A DNA stretch of 64,000 bases from Haematobia irritans (GCF_050003625.1 NC_134400.1:63550241-63614240), one strand, 5' to 3'; counted from the first letter of the stretch, positions 41,075 through 51,928 are shown. A program made the numbers and translations. Notes: generated by a model from the letters alone, not told the origin.

Positions 41075-43643
41075 CTCTTGGAATGACTACTGCAGCAGTA
41101 TTGAGAATACGTCCGAGGCTTCCAGACTACGGAAGGTTCTAGCATCCACCAACTCCGCTCCAGGTTTCATTAAAACATCGGAGGGAAATTGGACAACGTC
41201 CAGTGAGGAGACGCTGGAGGTACTATTGGACACACATTTTCCTGGAAATCAGACGGTTGAACCATGTACTGGCGGTGCCACAGTTGCTCAGCGGTCGTTT
41301 CCTGTCGAGGAAATTGTATCGGAAACTAGAATAAGATGGGCGCTAAATAGCTTTGGACCATTCAAATCCCCCGGACCTGATGGAATTACTCCGGCGGAGT
41401 TACAAGCTGTAACTGACAAAATTATCCCCTGGTTGTCAGTGATATATAAAGGATGTATCAACTTATCATATATCCCAGGAAAGTGGAGGGAAACAAAAGT
41501 CGTTTTCATACCTAAAGCGGGAAAAGCCTCTCACTCGAGGGCGAAGGATTTCCGACCAATCAGCTTATCCTCATTCCTACTTAAGACTCTGGAGAGGATG
41601 ATAGATATTTATCTTAGAACTAGCATCGATTCAAGGTTGTTCTCGAAAGGACAGCATGCATACTCGAAGGGCAGGTCTACTGAGACCGCACTACATGAAC
41701 TAGTCAGCTTTATTGAAAGCTCACTATCTGTCAAAGAATACACAATCGTGGCGTTTCTAGACATCGAAGGGGCGTTCAATAATGTCCATCCGAGCTCGAT
41801 ATTAAATGGACTGACAACTCTGAATGTTGATCCATGTATACTCAGGCTGTTAGACGAACTGCTAATGAAGAGACGTATTTCAGCCACACTAGGACAAGCA
41901 AACATACAAAGGTATGTGAACAGAGGCACTCCCCAAGGAGGAGTTCTATCACCTCTTCTTTGGAATGTTGCTATAAATAGCCTTCTGGTTACTCTAGAAA
42001 AAGAAAGGATAAAAGTGGTGGCATACGCAGATGATGTGGCTCTGGCAGTCAGGGGAAAATTCCCATCCACGATCAGAGATATTATTCAGAGGGCCCTCCG
42101 GATGACTGAGAAATGGGCGAAAGACAATGGTCTTGGGGTAAATCCTGCAAAGACAGAATTAGTCATGTACTGCAACGATCGCAAAACTCCCACGGTTAGG
42201 CCTATTTCCTTAGGGGGTATTGAAATTCCCTTTGGTGAATGTGCAAAATACCTTGGCGTTATTTTGGACAGGAAGCTGAACTTTAAGCTTAATATTGAAG
42301 AAAGGGCGAGAAAGGCAACTGTAGCTTTGTACTCGTGCAAAAAGGCAATAGGAAAAAAGTGGGGACTGAAACCAAAAATTGTGCATTGGCTATACACGGC
42401 AGTGGTTAGACCTATAATGCTATATGGTGTTGTAGTCTGGTGGCCGGCACTCCAGAAACCGACTTGTTTAGATAAAGTTCAGCGTATGGCGTGTTTGTGT
42501 ATTTCAGGCGCATTCAGCAAGACAGGAACAAATTCCCTTAATGTCGTGCTGCATCTATTGCCTTTAGACATTTTGGCCAAACAGTCAGCTGCAACAACGG
42601 CTGTGCGGTTGCGCGAACTATCGCTGTGGTCGGAAAAAGGTTACGGTCACAGTTCTGTCCTCAAAATAATGCCAGATGTGCCTAACGTAGTGGATTACAC
42701 TTTGGCGAGTCCACTTTTCGACAAAAAGTTTGAGACTCTAATCCCCAACAGTGAGGCGTGGTGCACACAGACCCCGGGGAATAAAGAATATATAGATTTC
42801 TACACTGATGGCTCCAAATTGGATGGACAAGTGGGGTTCGGAGTATATTCTAATGATGTGGAACTTCGAATGGCGAAAAGATTACCTAATCACTGTAGTG
42901 TTTTTCAGGCTGAAATATTAGCAATAAGAGAGGTGGCGAATTGGCTGAGAAGTAATGTTACAAAAAATGTGGGCATTAATATATACTCAGACAGTCAACC
43001 TGCAATAAAATCCTTGGACTCTGTGTTCCTCAACTCGAAAACGGCCATCGACTGCCGCAAATCTCTCAATGAGATGGCTGAGCAGTACAATATTCACCTA
43101 ATATGGGTGCCTGGCCATAGGAACATACCGGGGAACTGCGAAGCGGATGAGTTGGCAAGGCTAGGGACTACCTTACATATTCCAGGGGAACTAGAATTTG
43201 TTGGTATGCCCCTAGCTACCTGTAAGCTCATGCTGCGTGAGAAGGCTGTTATGATGGCAAATGTTCGATGGGAGAATTGCAAGGGTTGTAACGACACCAA
43301 GCAAATATGGCCCCATTTCAACTTAAACCGCACACTAGATATGCTAATGTTCTCGAGACGTCAGATATCACTCCTGATATCTGCTATAACGGGTCGCTGC
43401 CTGATAGGCGATTTTGCAAAAACTATTGGCGCGAAGTATAATGACTATTGTATGAGCTGTCATGATGCGGAGGAAAAAGAATCAATTAAACACCTCTTAT
43501 GTGAGTGTCCTGCATTTTGTGTAAAGCGCAAGCAACTTTTAGGAGCATATAGCTTCAGATTACTGGCGGATCTGGAAAACGTTAACTTAAGCAGTCTGCT
43601 ACTGTTTTTGGAACAATCTGGTTGGTTCAACAAAGAAAAATAA
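40998..43643 (+). CDS. LOA-type LINE ORF2 without endonuclease: RT, RNase H, C-terminal finger
   Basis: 881 residues, open throughout. Homology starts at about residue 14; the endonuclease domain is deleted, so the annotated start is artificial. RT: FRPISLSSFLLKTLERMIDI (~174), FLDIEGAFNNVHPS (first Asp), GTPQGGVLSPLLWNVAIN and active site YADDVALAV (~343). RNase H: DFYTDGSKLDGQVGFGVYS (~600), AEILAIREV, YSDSQPAIKS and GHRNIPGNCEADELAR. A C-terminal CMSCHDAEEKES plus HLLCECP finger is at ~816. The presence of RNase H and the RT style favour the LOA clade over Jockey or CR1; the I clade is the alternative. Confidence 0.88.
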   Translation: MLKISMVLRILHLRGYKRELRKAQHNSWNDYCSSIENTSEASRLRKVLASTNSAPGFIKTSEGNWTTSSEETLEVLLDTHFPGNQTVEPCTGGATVAQRSFPVEEIVSETRIRWALNSFGPFKSPGPDGITPAELQAVTDKIIPWLSVIYKGCINLSYIPGKWRETKVVFIPKAGKASHSRAKDFRPISLSSFLLKTLERMIDIYLRTSIDSRLFSKGQHAYSKGRSTETALHELVSFIESSLSVKEYTIVAFLDIEGAFNNVHPSSILNGLTTLNVDPCILRLLDELLMKRRISATLGQANIQRYVNRGTPQGGVLSPLLWNVAINSLLVTLEKERIKVVAYADDVALAVRGKFPSTIRDIIQRALRMTEKWAKDNGLGVNPAKTELVMYCNDRKTPTVRPISLGGIEIPFGECAKYLGVILDRKLNFKLNIEERARKATVALYSCKKAIGKKWGLKPKIVHWLYTAVVRPIMLYGVVVWWPALQKPTCLDKVQRMACLCISGAFSKTGTNSLNVVLHLLPLDILAKQSAATTAVRLRELSLWSEKGYGHSSVLKIMPDVPNVVDYTLASPLFDKKFETLIPNSEAWCTQTPGNKEYIDFYTDGSKLDGQVGFGVYSNDVELRMAKRLPNHCSVFQAEILAIREVANWLRSNVTKNVGINIYSDSQPAIKSLDSVFLNSKTAIDCRKSLNEMAEQYNIHLIWVPGHRNIPGNCEADELARLGTTLHIPGELEFVGMPLATCKLMLREKAVMMANVRWENCKGCNDTKQIWPHFNLNRTLDMLMFSRRQISLLISAITGRCLIGDFAKTIGAKYNDYCMSCHDAEEKESIKHLLCECPAFCVKRKQLLGAYSFRLLADLENVNLSSLLLFLEQSGWFNKEK

Positions 43644-43786
43644 TCAAGAAGGTTCAGCGGTTAAAACTAGAAGTGCCCATATGTAATAGGTACTTTTAGT
43701 TAATGTGGTATCACAATGGACTGAATAGTCTAAGTGAGCCTGAATCTTAATCGGGCTGCCACCTTAACCTAACCTAACCTAACCTA
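43644..43786 (+). repeat. LOA-type LINE 3' UTR and (AACCT)n tail, unit 1
   Basis: After the stop: AGAAGTGCCCATATGTAATA, GTGGTATCACAATGGACTGA, ATAGTCTAAGTGAGCC, TCGGGCTGCC and AACCTAACCTAACCTAACCT. The segment from GTGGTATCAC onward is shared with the SINE. The next LINE unit starts without spacer at TACGGATCCTCCAGATAAAT. Confidence 0.9.
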
Positions 43787-43794
43787 CGGATCCT

Positions 43795-44704
43795 CCAGAT
43801 AAATCTTCATCATTGTAAGGCTGCATGTGCTGCCTTAAAAGTTCTCCTGATGAAAGGGGACAAAGACATAGTTCTTATTCAAGAACCATATGTTTATAGA
43901 AACAAAATATGTGAATTAAGTACTCCGGGGTTCAAACTATTGCAGTATACTAGTAATGATGTAATTCGAGCCTGTATAATTGCTAAAAACGAGCTTAACT
44001 TGTTTCTGCTTCCTTCAATGTGCAATGCAGACACTGTCGTTGCCAATTTAGAAATAGCCAAATGCAAATATTGGGTATCTTCGGTCCATATGGGACATGA
44101 CAGGGAGATGCCTCCATGTGCCGTTAAGACCTTAGTGAGGAGTCACTGAAAACAAACACGAAACTCATTATGGGATGCGATGCGAATGCGCATCATAGTA
44201 TATGGGGAAGTAGTGATACTAATGCAAGGGGAGAGTCGCTAATAGAGTTCCAGATAAATCTTCATCATTGTAAGGCTGCATGTGCTGCCTTAAAAGTTCT
44301 CCTGATGAAAGGGGACAAAGACATAGTTCTTATTCAAGAACCATATGTTTATAGAAACAAAATATGTGAATTAAGTACTCCGGGGTTCAAACTATTGCAG
44401 TATACTGGTAATGATGTAATTCGAGCCTGTATAATTGCTAAAAACGAGCTTAACTTGTTTCTGCTTCCTTCAATGTGCAATGCAGACACTGTCGTTGCCA
44501 ATTTAGAAATAGCCAAATGCAAATATTGGGTATCTTCGGTCCATATGGGACATGACAGGGAGATGCCTCCATGTGCCGTTAAGACCTTAGTGAGGAGTCA
44601 CTGAAAACAAACACGAAACTCATTATGGGATGCGATGCGAATGCGCATCATAGTATATGGGGAAGTAGTGATACTAATGCAAGGGGAGAGTCGCTAATAG
44701 AGTT
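43795..44704 (+). repeat. 455-bp tandem duplication of the LINE endonuclease region
   Basis: Unit a is 43795-44249 and unit b 44250-44704. They differ at only one position that I found (CTAGTAATG versus CTGGTAATG). Each encodes the same endonuclease stretch, VLIQEPYVYRNKICELSTPG to MGCDANAHHSIWGSSD. The duplication joins GESLIEF directly to QINLHHCKA in one frame. Confidence 0.92.
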
Positions 44705-45644
44705 TATTTTGCGTACTAATCTGGTAGTTTGCAACAAGGGAGATGCCCCAACCTTTGTCACTAAAAACAGGCAAGAGGTTTTGGACACCTTGGCCTCGCA
44801 AGAACTGAATGAAATGATATCTGAGTGGCAGGTTTTAAGTGAACACAGCTTCTCAGATCATCGCTACATCAGTTTCAAATTTGATGTTCATACCACCAAG
44901 ACCATATTTCCGCCAAATGTTAGGAAAGCTGACTGGAATAGGTATAGGGAATCGTTCAATATGATGATACCGGAAACACCAGAGACAAATATGAGCACTG
45001 TGCAAGTTATCGAACATGCAGTGGAGAGGATTACTAAGGCCTTCAACATTTCACTGAAAGCTGCATGCCCTAAAGGGCAGCCAAGGGAGAAAAATCGACC
45101 ACCATGGTGGTCTACGGAGTTAGGTAATATGAGGAAATCGTGCAGGAAGCTCTTTAACAAAGCAAAGTCCTCCAGAGATCCTGTGGATTGGGACGCTTAC
45201 ATGAAGAATCTGAGAGGATACAAGCGAGAACTAAGAAAGGCCCAGCATAACTCTTGGAATGATTACTGCAGCAGCATTGAGAATACTTCCGAGGCTTCCA
45301 GACTACGGAAGGTGCTAGCATCCACGAGCTCCGCTCCAGGTTTCATTAAAACATCGGAGGGCAATTGGACAACGTCCAGTGAGGAGACCTGGAGGTACTA
45401 TTGGACACACATTTTCCCGGAAATCAGTCGGTTGAACCATGCACTCGTTCAATATGATGATACCGGTGTCACAGTGGCTCAGCGGTCGTTTCCTATCGAG
45501 GAAATTGTATCAGAATCTAGAATAAAATGGGCGTTAAATAGCTTTGGATCATTCAAATCCCCCGGACCTGATGGAATTACTCCGGCGGAGTTACAAGCGG
45601 TGGCTGACAGAATTATCCCCTGGTTGTCGGCGATATATATATAG
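44625..45644 (+). pseudogene. LOA-type LINE ORF2 (unit 2): endonuclease end to RT start
   Basis: It continues after the duplicated endonuclease with NLVVCNKGDAPTFVTKN, FSDHRYISFKF (SDH motif), the linker CPKGQPREKNRPPWWST and the RT N-terminus FKSPGPDGITPAELQAVADR. An in-frame stop at 45642-45644 (AUAUAUAG context, ATATATATAG) ends the frame where unit 1 reads ATATATAAAGG. Confidence 0.8.
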
Positions 45645-46570
45645 GATGTATCAACTTAGCATATATTCCACGAAAGTGGAGAGAATCAAAAGTCGTTTTC
45701 ATACCTAAAGGGGGAAAAGCCTCTCACTCGAATGCGAAGGATTTCCGACCAATCAGCTTATCATCATTCCTACTTAAGACTCTGGAGAGGATGATAGATA
45801 TTTATCTTAGAACTAGCGTCGATTCAAGTTTGCTCTCGAAACGACAACATGCATACTCGAAGCGCAGGTCTACTGAGACCGCATTACATGAACTAGTCAG
45901 CTTTATTGAAAGCTCACTATCTGTCAAAGAATACACAATCGTGGCATTTCTAGACATCGAAGGGGCGTTCAATAACGTCCATCCGAGCTCGATATTAAAT
46001 GGACTGACAACTCTGAATGTTGATCCAGGTATACTTAGGCTGTTAGACGAACTTCTAAGGAAGAGACGCATTTCAGCCACACTAGGACAAGCAAACATAC
46101 AAAGGTATATGAACAGAGGCACTCCTCAAGGAGGAGTTCTATCACCTCTTCTTTGGAATGTTGCTATAAACAACCTTCTGGTTTCCCTGGAAAAAGAAAG
46201 GATACAAGTGGTGGCATACGCAGATGATGTGGCGCTAGCAGTCAGGGGAAAATTCCCATAAACAGTTAGAGATATTATACAGAGAGCCCTCCGGATGACT
46301 GAGAAATGGGCGAAAGATAATGGTCTTGCAAAGACAGAACTAGTCATGTACTGCAAAGATCGCAAAACTCCCACGGTTATGCCTATTTCCTTAGGGGGTA
46401 TTGAAATTCCCTTTAGGGAGTGTGCAAAATACCTTAGCGTTATTTTGGACAGGAAGCTGAACTTTAAGCTTAATATTGAAGAAAGGGCGAGGAAAGCAAC
46501 GGTAGCTTTATATTCGTGCAAAAAGGCAATAGGGAAAAAGTGGGGACTAAAACCATTGGCTGAGAAGTAA
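45645..46570 (+). pseudogene. LOA-type LINE RT (unit 2)
   Basis: RT motifs match unit 1: LERMIDIYLRTSVDS, FLDIEGAFNNVHPS, GTPQGGVLSPLLWNVAINN and YADDVALAV. A stop at 46259-46261 and a short deletion near 46327 break it. At about 46556 the text jumps from KKWGLKP into RNase H through a junction with the shared bases ATTGGCT, deleting about 570 bp relative to unit 1. Confidence 0.8.
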
Positions 46571-47258
46571 TGCTCCAAGCAATATTGGCATTAATATATA
46601 CTCAGACAGTCAACCTGCAATAAAATCCTTGGACTCTGTGTTCCTCAACTCGAAAACGGCCATCGACTGCCGCAAATCTCTCAATGAGATGGCTGAGCAG
46701 CACAATATTCACCTAATATGGGTGCCTGGCCACAGGAACATACCGGGGAACTGCGAAGCAGATGAGCTAGCAAGGCTAGGAACTACCTTACATATTCCAG
46801 GGGAACTAGAATCTGTTGATGTGCCTCTGGCTACATGCAAGCTCTTACTGCGTGAGAAGGCTGTCATGATGGCAAATGTTCGATGGGAGAATTGTAAGGG
46901 TTGTAACGACACCAAGCAAATATGGCCCCATTTAAACTTAAACCGCACACTAGATATGCTAGTGTTCTCGAGACGCCAGATATCACTCCTGATATCTGCT
47001 ATAACGGGTCGCTGCCTGATAGGCGATTTTGCAAAAACTATTGGTGCGAAGTATAATGACTATTGTATGAGCTGTCATGATGCGGAGGAAAAGGAATCAA
47101 TAAAACACCTCTTGTGTGAGTGTCCTGCATTTTGTGTAAGGCGTAAGCAAATTTTAGGGGCATATAGCTTCAGATTACTGGCGGACCTGGAATACGTTAA
47201 CTTAAGCAGTCTGCTAATGTTTTTGCAACAATCTGGTTGGTTCAACAGAAGAAAATAA
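46564..47258 (+). pseudogene. LOA-type LINE RNase H C-terminal part and finger (unit 2)
   Basis: It has YSDSQPAIKSLDSVFL, WVPGHRNIPGNCEADELARL, ISLLISAITGRCLIGDF and the C-terminal CMSCHDAEEKES plus HLLCECP finger. The first RNase H Asp and Glu lie in the deleted part. Confidence 0.8.
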
Positions 47259-47394
47259 TCGAGAAGGTTCAAGGGTTAAAACTAGAAGTGCCCATATGTA
47301 ATAGGTACTTTTAGTTAATGTGGTATCACAATGGACTGAATAGTCTAAGTGAGCCTGAATCTTAATCGGGCTGCCACTTTAACCTAACCTAACC
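47259..47394 (+). repeat. LOA-type LINE 3' UTR and tail, unit 2
   Basis: Nearly identical to 43644-43786. It ends AACCTAACCTAACC directly before the target duplication ATTATTTACAGAT. Confidence 0.9.
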
Positions 47395-49231
47395 ATTATT
47401 TACAGATACGTCGAGTAGCCAAGTAAAAATGGAGCTCCACCACTTCTTACCACGATAGCCAATACGATGATTGTTTACGTTTTGATCGAGACGATCAACA
47501 CCGCACATAAACTTGTTGTATTCTGTTATAATGCATGGTCGAGTAACTTGGATTTTTTTCTGGTTTCTTTCGAATAACGTCCCGCTGATGAAGTTGGTAA
47601 TGTACCATAGCACGTAGAAGCGGCGCAAACAGCAGAATTATCAACCCATTTGGTTAATCGTATTCCGGTTTCCTTCATTTTCATAGTTTTGTATGAACCG
47701 CGCTTTGCCTTTTTCATAGTTTTCTTGTGATCTATCGGACAGCTTGCAGGAATTCGATTATCTCGGATAGTTCCGGTTGCATTATACCCTCTGGATTTGA
47801 GATAGGCAAGCAATGGAAAACTCGTGAACAAATTATCGAAATAGAAGGAAAACGGAAGCCCTTTCAAGTCATCGATCATAAGTATGAGTGGAGCTGCACA
47901 TCCGAATCGCTCATCATATTGATTGGTAGAACGCGGGTTCTTGCATTGATAAATTTCAAAATTTACCATGTAACCGCTTGACGTACATAAAGACCAAGAT
48001 TTGTAACCGAATCTAATTGGTTTGCCTTTTAAAAACTGTTTGCAACCGTGTCGCCCATAGTAGGCGATCATACTTTCATCGTGTGTGTTGGGTGCAAGTT
48101 CTTCAACATATTTGACTTTAGATGGTCCATAATTGGACGTAACTTCCATAGGTTATCTTTGTTATCAACAGGATGGCAATTTGGCTCAAAATGTAGTGTT
48201 CGAAGAATTTCCTCAAATCGAGTGATTTGAAAATCATTTCATTGCGAAGATCTTCAGCATTATTCCAGTATGCCTTGTAGCTTGTAATTGTGTTGTATCC
48301 AGTTACGAACAGAATGCCGATGAATGTACGAAGTTCTAAAACAAACATATAAAATTAATGCATATCATGGAAATTGGAAAATTTCAAATGATTTTACCTG
48401 CAACTGTAATTTCATCAATTGGCCTTTGCACATTTTTAACGGCAAATCTGGCAGAACAATCAATAATATGATGAAGCAATGTATCGTCAAAAAAGAGTTC
48501 GAATGATTCGTGTGGCATTTTATCTCGGCAATTGCCAAAATTAGGTTCAGGAAATATTGGCAATGGAACACTTCCAGTCTCCTTGACCCAACTGAACTTA
48601 GTTTGTCTGATAGCGGAATGACTATGTTAGAAGTAGATGGTCGAATTTTCCGCAAACGTTCAACTATTGCTTTCGATTCCATTTCTGCAATTTGTCGCCG
48701 TTTTTTTTTGCATTTTCAGAGGCTTTTCTTGCTTCAATAGCATTTAATTTCCTTTCCACAAATTCATCTTGTGATGAATCTGACTGTGATGTGTCCATTT
48801 CTTCGTATACGACAACATTTTGTGGTTGATCAGCTGATAAATCAACCCCCGCATCACTTACAACATCAACGAGAAGGTATTCAACGTTATATTCATCTAG
48901 AGCAATTGCATCGAAATGATCACCATTTCGCAGCACCACTTCACAACCCGCCATTAGTTGACCTCGGGAAATATTATCCATTATACCACCTTCATTTTCT
49001 CCAGCATCATCTTCGCCACTTATGTTATATTCCCATCTTTCTCCGGGGGTTCCATGTAAATGGCTTCGATGTTTCCAACAAAATTTTCATTTTCTTCATC
49101 GTTCGTCAACTGTTCCAAGAAATCTACAGCTTCCTGGAGTGTTAACTTTCTAAATAATAATAATTCAAATTTTATATTTACGTCAAGAAACTTTGTTGAA
49201 AATGTAGAAGCTTATTTGCGACTATTTTCCA
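47395..49231 (-). pseudogene. piggyBac transposase, N-terminal and catalytic parts
   Basis: The enzyme cuts and pastes the element at TTAA sites. The minus strand starts near 49231 (MENSR), with a probable intron ending ATTATTTAG and then KLTLQEAVDFLEQL. An acidic N-terminus follows (GIMDNISRGQL, EEMDTSQSDSSQDEFVE). A 62-bp intron (48336-48397, donor GTAAAA, acceptor TTTTAG) separates PIDEITVAG from ELRTFIGILF. The catalytic part has IRFGYKSWSLCTSSGYMVNF, FYFDNLFTSFPLLAYLKSRG (Asp) and GVDRLDQN (Asp). Frameshifts near 48140, 48500, 48970 and 47600 disable it. Confidence 0.85.
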
Positions 49232-49260
49232 TATGTCGTTTTTTGAGGTAACGAAAAATG

Positions 49261-50179
49261 TGAGCAATTTTAAGTGTTTTTTTCGATAGGTAAGCGTCAC
49301 ACGAATGTGACAATTTATATATAGTTGGAAAGCTACAACACATTACTACTTAAATTTCGACCACTTCAAATATTATATGGATGTTGTTGTGTTATATCCC
49401 ATTTCTATTATAGATCATCAATATGGCATCGCTGTTTAAATGATACATCATAGACAAATTAGAAGAAGACGCAGTCTTGTCATAGCAAAACTAAAGCACC
49501 AGAGGACTCTGTCAACAAAATATCATGAAGATTGCGTCGACGTGTCTCTGAAATGTACTGCCGTTTGCGTCGGAAAATATCATAACATAAATGTATGAAC
49601 TAAAAACCACAAAAGCAATACCAAAACACCCAGCGGGAAATAGAAGCGACGTGGAATCGATGATGGAAGTGCTGTTCGGGTAGCTATAAGGCCTGGACGC
49701 TGCATTACGTGTTCATTTCAAAACAACGTAGCATTGGATTGGAGACCAAGGCCTTGCCTCTCGCTTCCAGTCGTATGCCTTCTAGAGGTGGTGACGTCGA
49801 TGCCATGTTATCAGGCCTTCAAACTAAGTACAAAAATCACGCCTTCCAAAGAAGGCCCTCAAGAAGGCCTGGGCAGGAAGGCATAAAAGAAAGCGTATAA
49901 AAAAATATTTTGAGGGTAAGGTTGACAATGAAGTGAACATTTGCCCTAACACCTTTTAAGTTAGAATTTAATATGACTTACTTTTCCTTTTCCTCGTGAT
50001 TGGTAGTCCTACACTCATCCACTGGCCTACGACACATTTATGTGATGTGGGTGCCAAAACGTAAAGTTAAGCTACACGTGAGGTCATTCTGTGTTCCCTT
50101 CTATGCGAACTGAACGTATAATGGGTATCGGATCTTTTATATGTTACAGAGAATATCTTCTAGAAGTCCAAAGTTAGGA
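49261..50179. other. stretch without recognised genes
   Basis: No transposase or repeat family is clear. Short repeats of AAGGC and GGCCT occur between 49750 and 49885. The text GAGGGTATAATAAGTTTGTC near 50268 is a common style of fly interspersed repeat. Confidence 0.45.
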
Positions 50180-50553
50180 GTAACTAGACATAGACAAGTT
50201 AATAGCTTGTCAGCCAACAAAGAATGAGTATGAGATCCTTTTTATACCTAACGTCACAGAATGGTATTGAGGGTATAATAAGTTTGTCATTCCGTGCGTA
50301 GCACAACAAAATATCTATTTCCGACTATATACACTGTATATACACTTGATTAGGGGAAAATGAAAAGTAACTAGACATAGACAAGTTAATAGCTTGTCAG
50401 CCAACAAAGAATGAGTATGAGATCCTTTTTATACCTAACGTCACAGAATGGTATTGAGGGTATAATAAGTTTGTCATTCCGTGCGTAGCACAACAAAATA
50501 TCTATTTCCGACTATATACACTGTATATACACTTGATTAGGGGAAAATGAAAA
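50180..50553. repeat. 187-bp tandem duplication, units identical
   Basis: Units 50180-50366 and 50367-50553 both start GTAACTAGACATAGACAAGT and show no difference that I could find. The duplication is very recent or artefactual. Confidence 0.92.
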
Positions 50554-50895
50554 GATGGTACTACTACACTGAAAAGAATACGTAGTTAACCGAACGCTAA
50601 ATATAACTTATTTTTATTGCGCAAAATTTATTTGTAGTTAATTTTTTATCCGAAATTTTCCCAATGAAATTTTTGTACGTATGAGGGGTTTTAGACGATG
50701 CAATTGGTTGCTTGCAATTTTTTGTATTCTCTTTTAAAGTTGCTTCTTAAAAACATCAGCATTTATACGGTGCAAATTTGCATGCAATACGCTTGAAATT
50801 TTTTGACGTTTATTGGCTCAATCTTCTTTAATTGGTAATTCATAACAATAAAATACATAGTGAACGAAATTGTTTAAGCATTTGCAAAAATAAAA

Positions 50896-51230
50896 ATGGA
50901 AGATAATAACGAAAAAATCATCGAATCATTGTGTGGCATTACTGAACTGGCTATTGAAACATTAGATTTGGACAACAGCGAAGATGTGGAACTTATTTTG
51001 GGGTTGTTGGAATGCTGCCGATCCGATAATTTACCAAATAAACGGAGAAAGAGGGCGTGGGTAAAAGAATGGCGGGTTGATCGAGTGGAACGAGGGACAT
51101 TTTCGTTTCTCATGAATGAGCTTTCTAGTGACTCGTCAACATTTTTTAATTATTTGAGAATGACACCAGAAACTTTTAACTTCATTCTTGAAAGAATTGA
51201 AAAAGACATAAGAAGGCAAGATACAGTAAT
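50896..51230 (+). pseudogene. Harbinger transposase exon 1, part before SINE
   Basis: ATG at 50896. Text: MEDNNEKIIESLCGITELAI, then KRRKRAWVKEWRVDRVERGT and FFNYLRMTPETFNFILERIE, the N-terminal region of HARBI1-like nucleases. The SINE enters at 51231. Removing it and one CAGTAAT joins RRQDTVMRKSITPSEKLA in frame. Confidence 0.85.
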
Positions 51231-51593
51231 AGGTTAGGTTAGGTTAGGTTATGTGGCAGCCCGATGTATCAGGCTCACTTAGACTATTCAGTCCATTGTG
51301 ATACCACAGTGGTGAACTTCTCTCTTATCACTGAGTGCTGCCCGATTCCATGTTAAGCTCAATGACAAGGGACCTCCTTTTTATAGCCGAGTCCGAACGG
51401 CGTTCCACATTCCAGTGAAACCACTTAGAGAAGCTTTGAAACCCTCAGAAATGTCACCAGCATTACTGAGGTGGGATAATCCACCGCTGAAAAACTTTTT
51501 GGTGTTCGGTCGTAGCAGGAATCGAACCCACGACCTTGTGTATGCAAGGCGGGCATTCTAACCATTGCACCACGGTGCAATGGTTAGAATGCC
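51231..51593 (-). mobile_element. tRNA-derived SINE copy with palindromic head, inside Harbinger
   Basis: The tail (AACCT complement) is at 51231 and the tRNA-like head near 51577. Box A TGGTGCAATGG and box B GGTTCGATTCC are on the minus strand. Beyond the head an inverted copy of the first bases gives a foldback centred at about 51572: GGGCATTCTAACCATTGCAC faces GTGCAATGGTTAGAATGCCC. Target duplication CAGTAAT at 51224-51230 and 51594-51600. Confidence 0.88.
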
Positions 51594-51928
51594 CAGTAAT
51601 GAGGAAATCAATAACTCCATCAGAGAAATTAGCTGCTACACTACGATATCTTGCTACTGGAGAATCCTATAAAAGCACAGACTATCAAACAAGAATGTCA
51701 GCCTCAACACTTTGCGCTGCAATTCCGGAAGTATTTGGAGGCTATTTGCACCACGGTGCAATGGTTAGAATGCCCAGTAATGAGGAAATCAATAACTCCA
51801 TCAGAGAAATTAGCTGCTACACTACGATATCTTGCTACTGGAGAATCCTATAAAAGCACAGACTATCAAACAAGAATGTCAGCCTCAACACTTTGCGCTG
51901 CAATTCCGGAAGTATGTGAGGCTATTTG
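51567..51928. repeat. 181-bp tandem duplication spanning SINE head and Harbinger exon
   Basis: Unit 1 begins at GCACCACGGTGCAATGG (51567) and unit 2 at 51748. Each holds the SINE end and the transposase stretch up to IPEV. The units are almost identical, differing near the end (GTATTTGGAGG versus GTATGTGAGG). The start coincides with the centre of the SINE palindrome. Confidence 0.88.

Larger units (their letters stand above)
39736..47394 (+). mobile_element. LOA-type LINE composite: two rearranged units within one insertion
   Basis: The 13-bp direct repeat ATTATTTACAGAT at 39723-39735 and 47395-47407 flanks the whole 7.66 kb. Inside are unit 1 (5' UTR, ORF1, ORF2 lacking endonuclease, 3' tail to 43786) and unit 2 (endonuclease twice, RT, part of RNase H, 3' tail). 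Only one outer duplication exists, so a single LINE insertion was later rearranged, or the region is misassembled. Confidence 0.85.
39161..49260 (-). mobile_element. piggyBac-type element split by a LOA-type LINE composite
   Basis: The transposase gene runs on the minus strand from about 49231 to 39430. The LINE composite (39736-47394) divides it. TTAA followed by CCCGGGTAGTGCTGG at 39157-39175 is a candidate left terminus, but no matching right terminus was found, so outer limits are uncertain. A 16-bp palindrome GTGACCATATGGTCAC lies at 39268-39283 inside the left end. Confidence 0.75.

Noticed and set aside
43764..43786. (AACCT)n as a real telomere or internal telomere relic
   Set aside because: It is always at the 3' end of the same LINE/SINE, very short, and Diptera lack TTAGG telomeres.
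49709..49900. Short frame with basic end (RRPSRRPGQEG)
   Set aside because: Only 63 codons, no domain, no neighbouring signals; AAGGC-rich repeats explain it.
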